Shown here: piece after piece, positions 30,315 through 36,605 of the stretch | Numbering within the stretch: the stretch's first letter is position 1 | How the letters are laid out: each line of letters opens with the position of its first letter | Assembly: GCF_030604785.1 (NCBI RefSeq) | Contig: NZ_JAUVVF010000005.1 | Span: 1-64,000 of the forward strand | Source: Paracoccus sp. (in: a-proteobacteria) | Lineage (GTDB): Bacteria > Pseudomonadota > Alphaproteobacteria > Rhodobacterales > Rhodobacteraceae | DNA length: 64,000 nucleotides | Reading direction: 5' to 3' | The notes under the pieces: generated by a model | Databases searched by the model: none | The model's input: only the letters and a program-made list of their open reading frames with translations | What the model was told of the DNA's origin: nothing | Made by a program: the position numbers and the translations under genes

Positions 30315-30553
30315 GGCCGCGCCTCGCGGCTGACTTCGCGGATCGCCGCGATCACCAGGTCGATGGGATCGACCTGGCGCGCCACCGGCCGGCGGATCGG
30401 CAGGGTCTTCGGCGCGGTCTCGTCCACCAGCGCGGGCGGCGTCTCGAAAGGCGGCGGCGGCAGGGTCACGGCGACCTTGTAGCGCTTAGCCTCCCAAGGC
30501 TTCATCGGGACCAGCTTGTCACGGCTGCGGGGCTTTGCCTTCTGGATCGTCAT
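30311..30553 (-). CDS. Small basic phage protein
   Basis: 80 residues from the ATG at 30553 (ATGA overlap with the upstream stop). It begins with a lysine/arginine-rich segment (MTIQKAKPRSRDKLVPMKPWEAKRYKV), then Pro-rich PPPPFETPPALVDETAP, and ends in an amphipathic helix (VDPIDLVIAAIREVSREARP). No fold is recognised. It could bind nucleic acid or a host protein. Confidence 0.55.
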   Translation of the reverse strand: MTIQKAKPRSRDKLVPMKPWEAKRYKVAVTLPPPPFETPPALVDETAPKTLPIRRPVARQVDPIDLVIAAIREVSREARP

Positions 30554-30840
30554 TTCACCCCCCGAGCGGCATCCCAATGGGCGCCCAGGGCGGCGCGGTC
30601 GAAATCGGCCAGCGCGCGGGCGATGTGATGGGCGGTGCCCCGATGCAGGGTCTCGTCGGGATGGACATGGCGCGCAGCGGCAACCAGATCGGCCATCAGC
30701 CCCTCGCGGCTGGCGCGCTCGGCTGCGACGGCCACAATCCCGGCGACCAGCCGGTGATCATCGGGGCGCGGCACGATCGGCGGGCGGGCCAGCAGGCCCA
30801 GGCCATGGATGACGACGCGGTCGTAATGGGTCAGCTTCAT
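30550..30840 (-). CDS. Small phage early protein of unknown function
   Basis: 96 residues, predominantly helical, with several His (LTHYDRVVIHGLG, HVHPDETLHRGTAHHIARAL), no signal peptide and no cysteine pair. It overlaps the next gene by 4 bp and begins 3 bp after the previous stop, so it belongs to the early operon. No family recognised. Confidence 0.55.
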   Translation of the reverse strand: MKLTHYDRVVIHGLGLLARPPIVPRPDDHRLVAGIVAVAAERASREGLMADLVAAARHVHPDETLHRGTAHHIARALADFDRAALGAHWDAARGVK

Positions 30841-30843
30841 GGA

Positions 30844-31131
30844 TCAGCCCTCGATATCAACCCGCGCGGCGGGCTGCGGCCAGCAGGACCGCTCGACCGC
30901 GCGGAACAGGCTCTCGCCTGCCTTGGTCAAAAGTTCTGGGTTGCGGCGGGAAAGCGGGAACAGGTCGGCAAAGCGCAGGACCTCGACCCGCAGCGGATCG
31001 GCCTCGTCGAAACTGTCGCCCACGGCGACCAGCGCCATGGCCAGCGCCTCGGGATCGGGCTCGCCCAGCTTGGCGCGAAGGGCCAGCCCCAGGGCGATCA
31101 TGCGCGCGGCGATGCGGTTGCGATAAGCCAT
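30844..31131 (-). CDS. Small phage early protein of unknown function
   Basis: 95 residues. Helical: IAARMIALGLALRAKLGEPDPEALAMALVAVGDSFDEADPLRVEVLRFADLF ... LLTKAGESLFRAVERS. A GAGGA ribosome binding sequence precedes the ATG. It is the first gene after the structured untranslated stretch at 31132-31263, so its expression may depend on that structure. Family not recognised. Confidence 0.55.
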   Translation of the reverse strand: MAYRNRIAARMIALGLALRAKLGEPDPEALAMALVAVGDSFDEADPLRVEVLRFADLFPLSRRNPELLTKAGESLFRAVERSCWPQPAARVDIEG

Positions 31132-31150
31132 CGGGATCCTCGAATTGATC

Positions 31151-31316
31151 CCGGGGCGCCTGTCAGGGAGGAGGATGAAAAGGCGCCCCGGGTGCCCGCG
31201 ACGAAGGGGGGACGCGCGGGATGGGGATGGAAAGGGACGCGGCGGCGGTGGAAGGCCGCCGCGTCAGTTGCCCGGCAGAGGCACCGGAAAAAGCCGCCCC
31301 GCTGCCACAAGGCAGC
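31151..31316 (-). other. Structured leader: two strong hairpins and a terminator-like hairpin
   Basis: 31151-31161 and 31181-31191 form a perfect 11-bp stem (CCGGGGCGCCT / AGGCGCCCCGG). 31236-31246 and 31255-31265 form another perfect 11-bp stem with an 8-nt loop. On the minus strand, GCTGCC-TTGT-GGCAGC (31301-31316) is followed after 8 nt by CTTTTT, like an intrinsic terminator. They lie just downstream of the cro-type genes and upstream of the remaining early genes. Confidence 0.5.
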
Positions 31317-31476
31317 TCTCGGCCGGGCCAGCCGCAGGTTCCGTAATCGCGCTACCATCCGCAGACCCGAGGGCGGACGCGATCACGGCTTGAGCGGGTT
31401 TAAGGTGGACCCCGGCCGGGACTTGATACCTGGCCGCCACTCCCGCCCTCGGGTGTCCTGAGAACCCGGTTCGCAT
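31264..31476 (-). CDS. Possible 70-residue ORF after the HTH gene (uncertain)
   Basis: An ATG at 31476 lies one base after the preceding stop and opens a 70-codon frame (MRTGFSGHPRAGVAARYQVPAGV ... GRLFPVPLPGN). Its codons use less GC in third position than the neighbours, and its 3' part contains the terminator-like hairpin, so it may not be a real gene. Listed because the coupling geometry is right. I cannot decide between a coding and a leader-RNA role. Confidence 0.3.
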   Translation of the reverse strand: MRTGFSGHPRAGVAARYQVPAGVHLKPAQAVIASALGSADGSAITEPAAGPAESCLVAAGRLFPVPLPGN

Positions 31477-31477
31477 T

Positions 31478-31813
31478 TCACCCCATGATCTCGCCGTAGC
31501 GCGGCAGGGTCCGCACGGCATGGGCGACATGATGGCCATAGGGCGCGTTCGCCCCGTCGAACCAGTTGCAGGCCGCTTGGAAGGTCACGCCGAAATGCAC
31601 GGCGCAGGCCTCGCGGCTGGCGAAGCTGGCGATCATCAGCAGCGACCACTGGCGCAGGAACGCCTCGCGGTCCGATCCGATACGGCCATGCGCGCGGCGG
31701 GCCGCAGAACGGCCCCGCCCCCGTCCGTCAAAGGGATTGGCCGAGGGATTGGGGCGGGACATTTGACCGTGAAGCCGGTCAGGCTGCATCGGTGCAGTCA
31801 GAAGGTTGGTCAT
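31478..31813 (-). CDS. Phage HTH protein, second gene of the leftward immunity transcript
   Basis: 111 residues from the ATG at 31813. A polar N-terminus (MQPDRLHGQMSRPNPSANPFDGRGRGRSAARRAHGR) precedes a DNA-binding-like domain: LLMIASFASREACAVHFGVTFQAACNWFDGANAPYGHHVAHAVRTLP. The helix-turn-helix pattern REACAVHFGVTFQAACNWFDG is the same type used in phage Cro/CII-like proteins. The start lies inside the cro-like gene (35-bp overlap). Probably a CII-like or replication-control protein. Confidence 0.65.
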   Translation of the reverse strand: MTNLLTAPMQPDRLHGQMSRPNPSANPFDGRGRGRSAARRAHGRIGSDREAFLRQWSLLMIASFASREACAVHFGVTFQAACNWFDGANAPYGHHVAHAVRTLPRYGEIMG

Positions 31814-32036
31814 GATGGGATACCTCTGGGTTGGAGTGGGATGGCGATGGCCAGTTAGCGGCAAACCACGCCATGGCGGCATTGAAGCGCCGCACAGTGA
31901 TGTCGCCGCCTCGCCTCAAGGCGCCGAGCTTCTTGGTGTCTCCGAAAACACGATGAGACACGGTCGTGTCCTCGGTGATCCCGGTCGCTGCCTTGTAGGC
32001 ATCTGCACGTTCTATGAGTGTTGCGGTGTCGATCAT
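31779..32036 (-). CDS. Cro-like regulator
   Basis: 85 residues: TATLIERADAYKAATGITEDTTVSHRVFGDTKKLGALRRGGDITVRRFNAAMAWFAANWP. It is a compact helical DNA-binding protein with an S-x-R-V-F-G-D-x-x-x-x-x-x-L recognition-helix pattern. It is divergent from the repressor and is the first gene of the long leftward operon. There is no Shine-Dalgarno sequence in front of the ATG, and the promoter -10 ends about 6 nt upstream, so the message is probably leaderless. It likely represses the repressor promoter and its own. Confidence 0.72.
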   Translation of the reverse strand: MIDTATLIERADAYKAATGITEDTTVSHRVFGDTKKLGALRRGGDITVRRFNAAMAWFAANWPSPSHSNPEVSHHDQPSDCTDAA

Positions 32037-32122
32037 GCGCCAGTTGTGCGGTTAAAAAACCGCACTGTCAACGGTAATCTAACCGCTGCCGTCGCCCTGG
32101 TGGGTGCGGTAACATTCCCCAC
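32037..32122. promoter_or_regulatory. Immunity region: operators O1-O3 and divergent promoters
   Basis: O1 is the perfect palindrome GCGGTTAAAAAACCGC (32048-32063, extended by one matching base on each side). O2 is ACGGTAATCTAACCGC (32071-32086), and O3 is a degenerate copy beginning GCGGTA (32106-32121). The leftward promoter has TTGACA at 32071-32066 (minus strand) with O1 filling the spacer and a weak -10 at about 32047-32042. A candidate rightward repressor promoter has TAACAT (32110-32115) overlapping O3. The cro start codon at 32036 lies directly after the leftward -10. Confidence 0.8.
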
Positions 32123-32488
32123 ATGGATATGAACGCCGTGATCAACCGCATTGCCGAGAGAATCGGCGAATTGAACGCCGCCGGACGCCAGGTCAGCGAG
32201 CGGTCTATCTCGGTTGAGGCGACAGGCTCGCCGGATACGATCCGCAACTGGCGGCGATCATTACAGCGCGGCGGCGAATCAGGCGCGACGACGGTAAAGC
32301 TTCAGCAAGTAGCGAAGGCTTTAGGCGTGACGCCTGAATGGCTTATGGTTGGTGGGACGAACGACGATCGAGCGCTGGCCATAGCGGAGATTGTGGCCCT
32401 TCTTCGAGAGCTAGAACCTGAAGAGATCGAGATGCTGCGAGCTGCCGCAGAAGGCGTTCGCGCTCGGCGCCACAAGGCAAACTCGTAA
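32123..32488 (+). CDS. Phage repressor (CI-like, HTH only)
   Basis: 121 residues. The HTH is at about 20-60: VSERSISVEATGSPDTIRNWRRSL, followed by TTVKLQQVAKALGVTPEWLMVGG, the usual continuation of HTH_3/XRE repressors. A short acidic C-terminal helix (IAEIVALLRELEPEEIEMLRAAAEGVRAR) probably dimerises the protein. There is no LexA-like S24 peptidase domain, so induction would not be by RecA-stimulated self-cleavage. The gene is divergent from cro and stands between two sets of identical operators. Start at the first ATG; another follows 6 nt later. Confidence 0.85.
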   Translation: MDMNAVINRIAERIGELNAAGRQVSERSISVEATGSPDTIRNWRRSLQRGGESGATTVKLQQVAKALGVTPEWLMVGGTNDDRALAIAEIVALLRELEPEEIEMLRAAAEGVRARRHKANS

Positions 32489-32608
32489 GGCGCTTCAAGT
32501 CCGAAAGGACATGGCCTGCAGCGTCCATCCGACCCCCTTTAATCATGAACATTAAAAGAACATTTGCCGCGATATTCAGCCGCGCCGCAAGGTGTTTTCA
32601 GCAGCGGC

Positions 32609-32683
32609 GCGGTTCCGCTAATGTGCATTTGCGGTTATTCTACCGCATTACTGCTTGACAGCGGTTTTATTACCGCACATTTT
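32609..32683 (+). promoter_or_regulatory. Operators O4 and O5 with the rightward early promoter
   Basis: O4 is GCGGTTATTCTACCGC (32631-32646) and O5 is GCGGTTTTATTACCGC (32661-32676); a half-site GCGGTT lies at 32609-32614. TTGACA (32655-32660) directly precedes O5, and a weak -10 (CATTTT, about 32678-32683) follows, so O5 fills the spacer. The first gene starts at 32713 with a GGAGG ribosome binding site. The same arrangement is found at O1, so one repressor should control both promoters. The 32489-32608 stretch holds no gene. Confidence 0.8.
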
Positions 32684-32712
32684 GCCCCCATCGCTCACCG
32701 ATGGAGGTTCCC

Positions 32713-32907
32713 ATGCAGTCCCCAGACCAACTGCAAGCCCTGCCCATCCGCCAGCAAGCCCGCGCGCTGCTGACCGATCCGCAGCTTGCCGCGCGCGCCA
32801 GCGCCCAGGCCCGCCGCTTCGCCTGGTACATCGAGGCCAGCGCCCGCGGCGCCGCACCCCGTCAGGCGCACCGCCCCGCCAACACGACCGGCAGGCCGCG
32901 CCAATGA
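32713..32907 (+). CDS. Small basic protein, first gene of the plus-strand early operon
   Basis: 64 residues from the ATG at 32713, with GGAGG 6-8 nt upstream (preferred over an ATG at 32701). Sequence SPDQLQALPIRQQARALLTDPQLAARASAQARRFAWYIEASARGAAPRQAHRP: helical and arginine-rich, no known family. The ATG is about 25 bp after the predicted transcription start. The stop overlaps the next ATG by 4 bp. Confidence 0.55.
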   Translation: MQSPDQLQALPIRQQARALLTDPQLAARASAQARRFAWYIEASARGAAPRQAHRPANTTGRPRQ

Positions 32908-33272
32908 CCGGCCATCACCCGTTCAGCGGCAAGCCCCTGCCGCCCGCCCGGCCGTTCTCTCGCCCCCTGACCGAGGCCGAGGCCGAGACCGTCATCCGCA
33001 ACATCGATCAGGGCTGGGATGCCGTGACCCTCGCCGAGGCCCGCGAGGTCCGGACCGAGGCGCAGCGCCGCGCCATGGCGCACCTGCGCCGTGACTGGAT
33101 CGCCGAAGCCAGCAACGAGCCCTCTGCGCCGGTCGGATACTACCGCAGCGAAGACCCGGCCGAGATGACGGCCGCCAAGGCGCTTTTCGTCGTCCTGCTC
33201 TGCCTGATCGCAGGCGGGCTCGGACTGCTGGGCGCGCATATGCTGGGTCTGCTTCTGTGGGGGCCGGTATGA
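32904..33272 (+). CDS. Small protein with C-terminal membrane anchor
   Basis: 122 residues from the ATG at 32904 (ATGA overlap). A cytosolic helical part (TEAEAETVIRNIDQGWDAVTLAEAREVRTEAQRRAMAHLRRDWI) is followed by a single hydrophobic C-terminal segment (about residues 92-115, AKALFVVLLCLIAGGLGLLGAHMLGLLL). The tail-anchored topology suggests a membrane-located early protein. Family not recognised. Confidence 0.55.
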   Translation: MTGHHPFSGKPLPPARPFSRPLTEAEAETVIRNIDQGWDAVTLAEAREVRTEAQRRAMAHLRRDWIAEASNEPSAPVGYYRSEDPAEMTAAKALFVVLLCLIAGGLGLLGAHMLGLLLWGPV

Positions 33273-33532
33273 CGCAGATCATCCCGGGCGAGATCAATAC
33301 GAGCAACGGCTGGAACGTGGTTGCCTACGAACTCGATGCGCAAAGCCAGCACAAGCGCATCGTGGCAGTCGCCCTCGGCGAGCGATCAGACAGTGACTTC
33401 AGCATTCATGCGCTTTCGCTCCTCTCCACCGATCAAGCGCGCGAACTGGCCTTTAATCTGATCGACGCTGCCGATCTGGCCGAGGGAGAATGTCACTTGC
33501 GGCGCCTGACCGCGCGGGCGGTGCTGCCATGA
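33269..33532 (+). CDS. Small phage early protein
   Basis: 87 residues starting MTQIIPGEINTSNGWNVVAYELDAQSQHKRIVAVAL (ATGA overlap with the previous gene). A small alpha/beta protein with conserved-looking STDQARELAFNLIDAADLA in the C-terminal half. No catalytic motif and no membrane segment. Function unknown. Confidence 0.55.
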   Translation: MTQIIPGEINTSNGWNVVAYELDAQSQHKRIVAVALGERSDSDFSIHALSLLSTDQARELAFNLIDAADLAEGECHLRRLTARAVLP

Positions 33533-33822
33533 GATCGCAGATCGAATATCGCGGCGCGTCGATCATGCTGACCGACATGCCCGGGCCGCTCTTTGCCTGG
33601 ACGCATGACGCGACGGATGGCCACGGCACGGCGGCGACCCTGTTTCAGGCGAAAATCCAGATCGACGCGCATCTGCGCGGCGCGGCGACCCCGCGCCTGC
33701 CCGGCACCGCCCTCAAAGGTTTGGACTGCCCCGCCCACGACCCGCGCGCCAATGCGGCGCGCGAGGCGCTCGACATCCTCGACGACATCCGCCGCAGCGC
33801 GCGGCCCGACGCCAGAAGGTGA
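33529..33822 (+). CDS. Small phage early protein
   Basis: 97 residues from the ATG at 33529 (4-bp overlap). RSQIEYRGASIMLTDMPGPLFAWTHDATDGHGTAATLFQAKIQIDAHL resembles a short beta meander with a helix, and the C-terminus is basic. No family recognised. It belongs to the same coupled operon. Confidence 0.5.
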   Translation: MRSQIEYRGASIMLTDMPGPLFAWTHDATDGHGTAATLFQAKIQIDAHLRGAATPRLPGTALKGLDCPAHDPRANAAREALDILDDIRRSARPDARR

Positions 33823-33826
33823 CACG

Positions 33827-34036
33827 ATGACGATGACAGAAAAGCTCCCTCGCCCGAAGACGGTCCACACGGGCCGGATCAGCCATCAGGACACGCACCC
33901 CGACCTGCTGACACCGGCAGCGATCCGCGCCGCTCTGATCAAGGCCGGGATCGCGCTGCCCACCGACCCCGGCGACACCGCCGCGCGCAACATGCTGGCC
34001 AGCGCCCGCGCCATGACCCCGGAGGGCGACGAATGA
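33827..34036 (+). CDS. Small phage early protein
   Basis: 69 residues from the ATG at 33827, 4 bp after the preceding stop. MTMTEKLPRPKTVHTGRISHQDTHPDLLTPAAIRAALIKAGIALPTDPGDTAARNMLASARAM: polar N-terminus and two amphipathic helices. The stop overlaps the ATG at 34033. Confidence 0.5.
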   Translation: MTMTEKLPRPKTVHTGRISHQDTHPDLLTPAAIRAALIKAGIALPTDPGDTAARNMLASARAMTPEGDE

Positions 34037-34107
34037 CCAGCCATTTCCGCCGCATCGACATCGACGGCATGCCGCTCTACAATCCTGCCTCGGGCGGCGG
34101 GTGCTGA
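34033..34107 (+). CDS. 24-residue ORF at the expected start of the ASCH-like gene
   Basis: An ATG at 34033 overlaps the previous stop (ATGA), the coupling used throughout this operon. The frame (MTSHFRRIDIDGMPLYNPASGGGC) ends at 34107 in a GC-rich run, GGGCGGCGGGTGCTGA. The neighbouring frame continues GRRVLKPQPQG into the ASCH-like protein, so this may be its true N-terminal part displaced by an indel. Confidence 0.4.
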   Translation: MTSHFRRIDIDGMPLYNPASGGGC

Positions 34108-34643
34108 AACCGCAGCCGCAGGGAATTGCATCTGCGGAACGAGTCGGTCGCGCATCGTGGACCATCACGCCCGAAAGCAACCGCTGCGCAGTCGATTTCA
34201 AGGCGCCCATCTACGCCCCGGGCGACCGCCTTTGGGTGCGCGAAAGCTGGCAGGGCCTGTCTTACGGCGACTACCTGCCCACCAAGAGCCAAGTATGCGA
34301 TTTGCGCTATGCCGCAACAGACCCCCTGACGGGCATGGACGCGCACGTCCGTGGCTATCCTTGGCGTCCCTCGGTCCACATGCCTCGATGGGCCAGTCGG
34401 ATCACGCTGCACATCACCGACGTACGCGTCCAGCGGCTGCAGGACATCAGCAGGGGCGATGCCATGTCGGAGGGGTGCCCGTTCCCGAACATGCAGAATG
34501 GACCGGACCCGAGGGACTGGTTCCGCGACCTGTGGAACAGCCTGCACGGCCCCGACGCATGGGCCGCGAACCCTTGGGTCTGCGCCCTGACCTTTACCGT
34601 CCAGCGCGGCAACATCGACCAGGTGGCGGCATGCGCATCCTGA
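34101..34643 (+). CDS. ASCH-like domain protein, N-terminus uncertain
   Basis: 180 residues from GTG at 34101. It contains PGDRLWVRESWQGL, SVHMPRWASRITLHITDVRVQRLQDIS and DAWAANPWVCALTFTV, the typical blocks of phage proteins in the ASCH/EVE-like RNA-binding superfamily. These proteins normally begin with a stretch ending KTQTRRVLKPQ. Here only RRVLKPQ is recoverable in frame, so the N-terminal first strand appears to be missing or out of frame. The protein would bind modified bases or RNA. Start unresolved; see the separate observation. Confidence 0.62.
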   Translation: MLKPQPQGIASAERVGRASWTITPESNRCAVDFKAPIYAPGDRLWVRESWQGLSYGDYLPTKSQVCDLRYAATDPLTGMDAHVRGYPWRPSVHMPRWASRITLHITDVRVQRLQDISRGDAMSEGCPFPNMQNGPDPRDWFRDLWNSLHGPDAWAANPWVCALTFTVQRGNIDQVAACAS

Positions 34644-35311
34644 TCGCCTGCGAGACCTCGGGCGTGATGCGGCGTGCCTTCGCCGCGCGCGGCCATGACG
34701 TCTGGTCCTGCGACCTGTTGCCGGCCGAGGACGGCAGCAACCGCCACATCAGGGGCGACGTGCGCGACATCCTGGCCGATGGCTGGGACCTGATGGCGGT
34801 GATGCACCCGCCCTGCACGCGCCTCTGCCGCTCTGGGCGCCGCTGGATGTCCGGGCCGGGCAAGTGGACGCCGCCCAAGCAGTTGCCGCGCGGGCGCAGC
34901 TGGGCCGACCTGCGCGCCGAATTCGAGGATGGCGTGGATCTGTTCATCGCCTGCTGGCGCGCCCCGATCGAGCGCGTGGCGATCGAGAACCCCGAGATGA
35001 ACGATCTCGCCCGCGACCGGATGCCCGCCGACCTGCCCGCGCCGCAGATTGTCCAGCCGTTCTGGTTCGGCGAGCCCGCCTACAAGGCGACCGGCTTCTA
35101 CCTGCGCGGCCTGCCGCCGCTGGTCGAGACGCACCGCCTGCCCGAGCCCGAGCGGGGCAGCGACGAATGGAAAGCATGGAGCGCGATCCACCGCGCCCCG
35201 CCCGGCCCGGACCGCTGGAAGATCCGCAGCCGCACTTTCAAGGGCGTGGCCGAGGCCTGCGCCGAGCAATGGGGCGGCCATGCCGCCGAAGCGATGGAGA
35301 TGGACGCATGA
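34631..35311 (+). CDS. C5-methyltransferase-like DNA-modification protein
   Basis: 226 residues. RILIACETSGVMRRAFAARGHDVWSCDLLPAEDGSNRHIRGDVRDIL has the SAM-binding Rossmann start (ACETSG) and acidic end of strand 2 (CDLLP). WDLMAVMHPPCTRLC resembles the PPC motif IV of cytosine-C5 methyltransferases, where the Cys is catalytic. IENPEMND follows, as ENP in that family. The usual target-recognition domain is short. Such genes are common in phages of this group; protection of phage DNA is the likely role. The GHDVW stretch shows no obvious defect. Confidence 0.7.
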   Translation: MRILIACETSGVMRRAFAARGHDVWSCDLLPAEDGSNRHIRGDVRDILADGWDLMAVMHPPCTRLCRSGRRWMSGPGKWTPPKQLPRGRSWADLRAEFEDGVDLFIACWRAPIERVAIENPEMNDLARDRMPADLPAPQIVQPFWFGEPAYKATGFYLRGLPPLVETHRLPEPERGSDEWKAWSAIHRAPPGPDRWKIRSRTFKGVAEACAEQWGGHAAEAMEMDA

Positions 35312-35679
35312 CGACCGAACCAACGAACGATGAGGCGCTGGAAAAGACCGGCACGATCTGCACAGACCGCTTTGAGGCGGTGCGCTACCGGTATGGCCAC
35401 GACTTCGGAGACACGTTCGGAGAGGGCAGCGACTATGACGGCTTGGCCCTGACCGTCGAGTGTGCCGATGCAGCCGACGCGCAGGCCATGCTGGACGCTA
35501 TCAGCTGGCGGCCGCTTACCAAAGCTCAACGGATGGAGGCCGCGCCTCATGTCCCCGCCAGGTTCATAGACGACTTGGCCGAATATGGCTCGCGGGAAGA
35601 ACTGGTCGCGGCGCTTCAGCGCGAATGGAACGAAAACTGCCGCCTGCGTGCGGTGCTTCTTCAGAGAGGCGGTGAGTAA
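35308..35679 (+). CDS. Small phage early protein
   Basis: 123 residues from the ATG at 35308 (4-bp overlap). Acidic and mixed alpha/beta: CTDRFEAVRYRYGHDFGDTFGEGSDYDGLALTVECADAADAQAMLDAISW, then WRPLTKAQRMEAAPHVPARFIDDLAEYGSREELVAALQREW. No family recognised. Confidence 0.5.
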   Translation: MTTEPTNDEALEKTGTICTDRFEAVRYRYGHDFGDTFGEGSDYDGLALTVECADAADAQAMLDAISWRPLTKAQRMEAAPHVPARFIDDLAEYGSREELVAALQREWNENCRLRAVLLQRGGE

Positions 35680-35753
35680 TGACCGCCGAGGACATGGAGC
35701 GCATCCTGAATGAGGCCTTTGCGGCTGTCTGGCGCAAGCGGGGCGACAAGTGA
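35679..35753 (+). CDS. 24-residue ORF between coupled genes
   Basis: The ATG at 35679 shares one base with the preceding TAA (TAATG), and the stop overlaps the next GTG (GTGA). The peptide is MTAEDMERILNEAFAAVWRKRGDK, a single amphipathic helix. The short frame fits exactly into the operon, which suggests it is translated, at least for coupling. Confidence 0.45.
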   Translation: MTAEDMERILNEAFAAVWRKRGDK

Positions 35754-36322
35754 GCGCGCTTCACCAGTTCCACGCTCTGCGGCCCTTCGGCGGATTCGAC
35801 ATGATCATGGCGGACCCGCCCTGGTCCTACGAAATGCGGTCCGAGAAAGGGCACGAGAAAAGCCCTCAATCGCATTACGACTGCATGTCGATCGACGACA
35901 TCTGCGCGCTGCCCGTTTCGGCACTGGCCGGGCCAAACTGCCTGCTGTGGCTCTGGTCGCTTAACACGATGCTGCCGCAGGCCCTGCGCGTGATCGAGGC
36001 TTGGGGCTTCGAATACAAGACCGCCGGCCATTGGGTGAAGCTGACCAAGAATGGCAAGCTGAACATGGGTACCGGCTACATCCTGCGCGGCGCGGGCGAG
36101 CCCTTCCTGATCGCCACGCGCGGCGCGCCGAAGACCACCAAGGGCGTCCGGTCCGTCATCATGGGCCGGATCCGCGAACACAGCCGCAAGCCCGAGGAAG
36201 CTTTTGCCGAGGCCGAGCGTCTGATGCCCGACGCGCGCCGGATCGAGGTCTTCAGCCGCCAGCGCCGCCCCGGCTGGTCAAACTGGGGCAACGAGATCGA
36301 CAAATTCGAGGAGGCGAGCTGA
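35750..36322 (+). CDS. MT-A70 family methyltransferase
   Basis: 190 residues from GTG at 35750. FDMIMADPPWSYEMR contains the DPPW catalytic motif of MT-A70 and beta-class N6-adenine methyltransferases. The SAM-binding part is further on: LLWLWSLNTMLPQALRVIEAWGFEYKTAGHWVKLTKNGK, with the FxxxxxxxxWxK signature. Phage MT-A70 enzymes methylate adenines in host-targeted sites and protect phage DNA from restriction. The gene follows the C5-MTase-like gene and precedes excisionase. Confidence 0.85.
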   Translation: MSALHQFHALRPFGGFDMIMADPPWSYEMRSEKGHEKSPQSHYDCMSIDDICALPVSALAGPNCLLWLWSLNTMLPQALRVIEAWGFEYKTAGHWVKLTKNGKLNMGTGYILRGAGEPFLIATRGAPKTTKGVRSVIMGRIREHSRKPEEAFAEAERLMPDARRIEVFSRQRRPGWSNWGNEIDKFEEAS

Positions 36323-36323
36323 T

Positions 36324-36605
36324 ATGGCACGACCCTACACCCCCGAGATGCTGGCAGATCGTTGGGATTGCAGCGCCGAGACCGTCCGGGCCATGATCCG
36401 CACCGGCGCCCTGCCTGCCTTCCGAGTCGGGCGCATGATGCGGATCACGGCCAAGGCGGTAGAGGATTACGAATGCGGGATTATCGGATCGGGCGCCTCA
36501 AGGGACGATTCGTCGTCATGTGGAATGACGATGACGGAACCCGGCGACGTTATCGCCTTGCGGCAGACACGCAGAAAGGCGCCGAGCGCGAAGCGCGCGA
36601 CCTGA
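36324..36605 (+). CDS. xis: Excisionase-type HTH protein
   Basis: 93 residues. The MerR/HTH_17-like fold is at residues 1-50: YTPEMLADRWDCSAETVRAMIRTGALPAFRVGRMMRITAKAVEDYE. The remainder is low-complexity and overlaps the integrase 5' end by 133 bp. Gene position (before int, both next to attR) and size match recombination directionality factors. It would bend DNA at the attachment site to favour excision. Confidence 0.75.
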   Translation: MARPYTPEMLADRWDCSAETVRAMIRTGALPAFRVGRMMRITAKAVEDYECGIIGSGASRDDSSSCGMTMTEPGDVIALRQTRRKAPSAKRAT

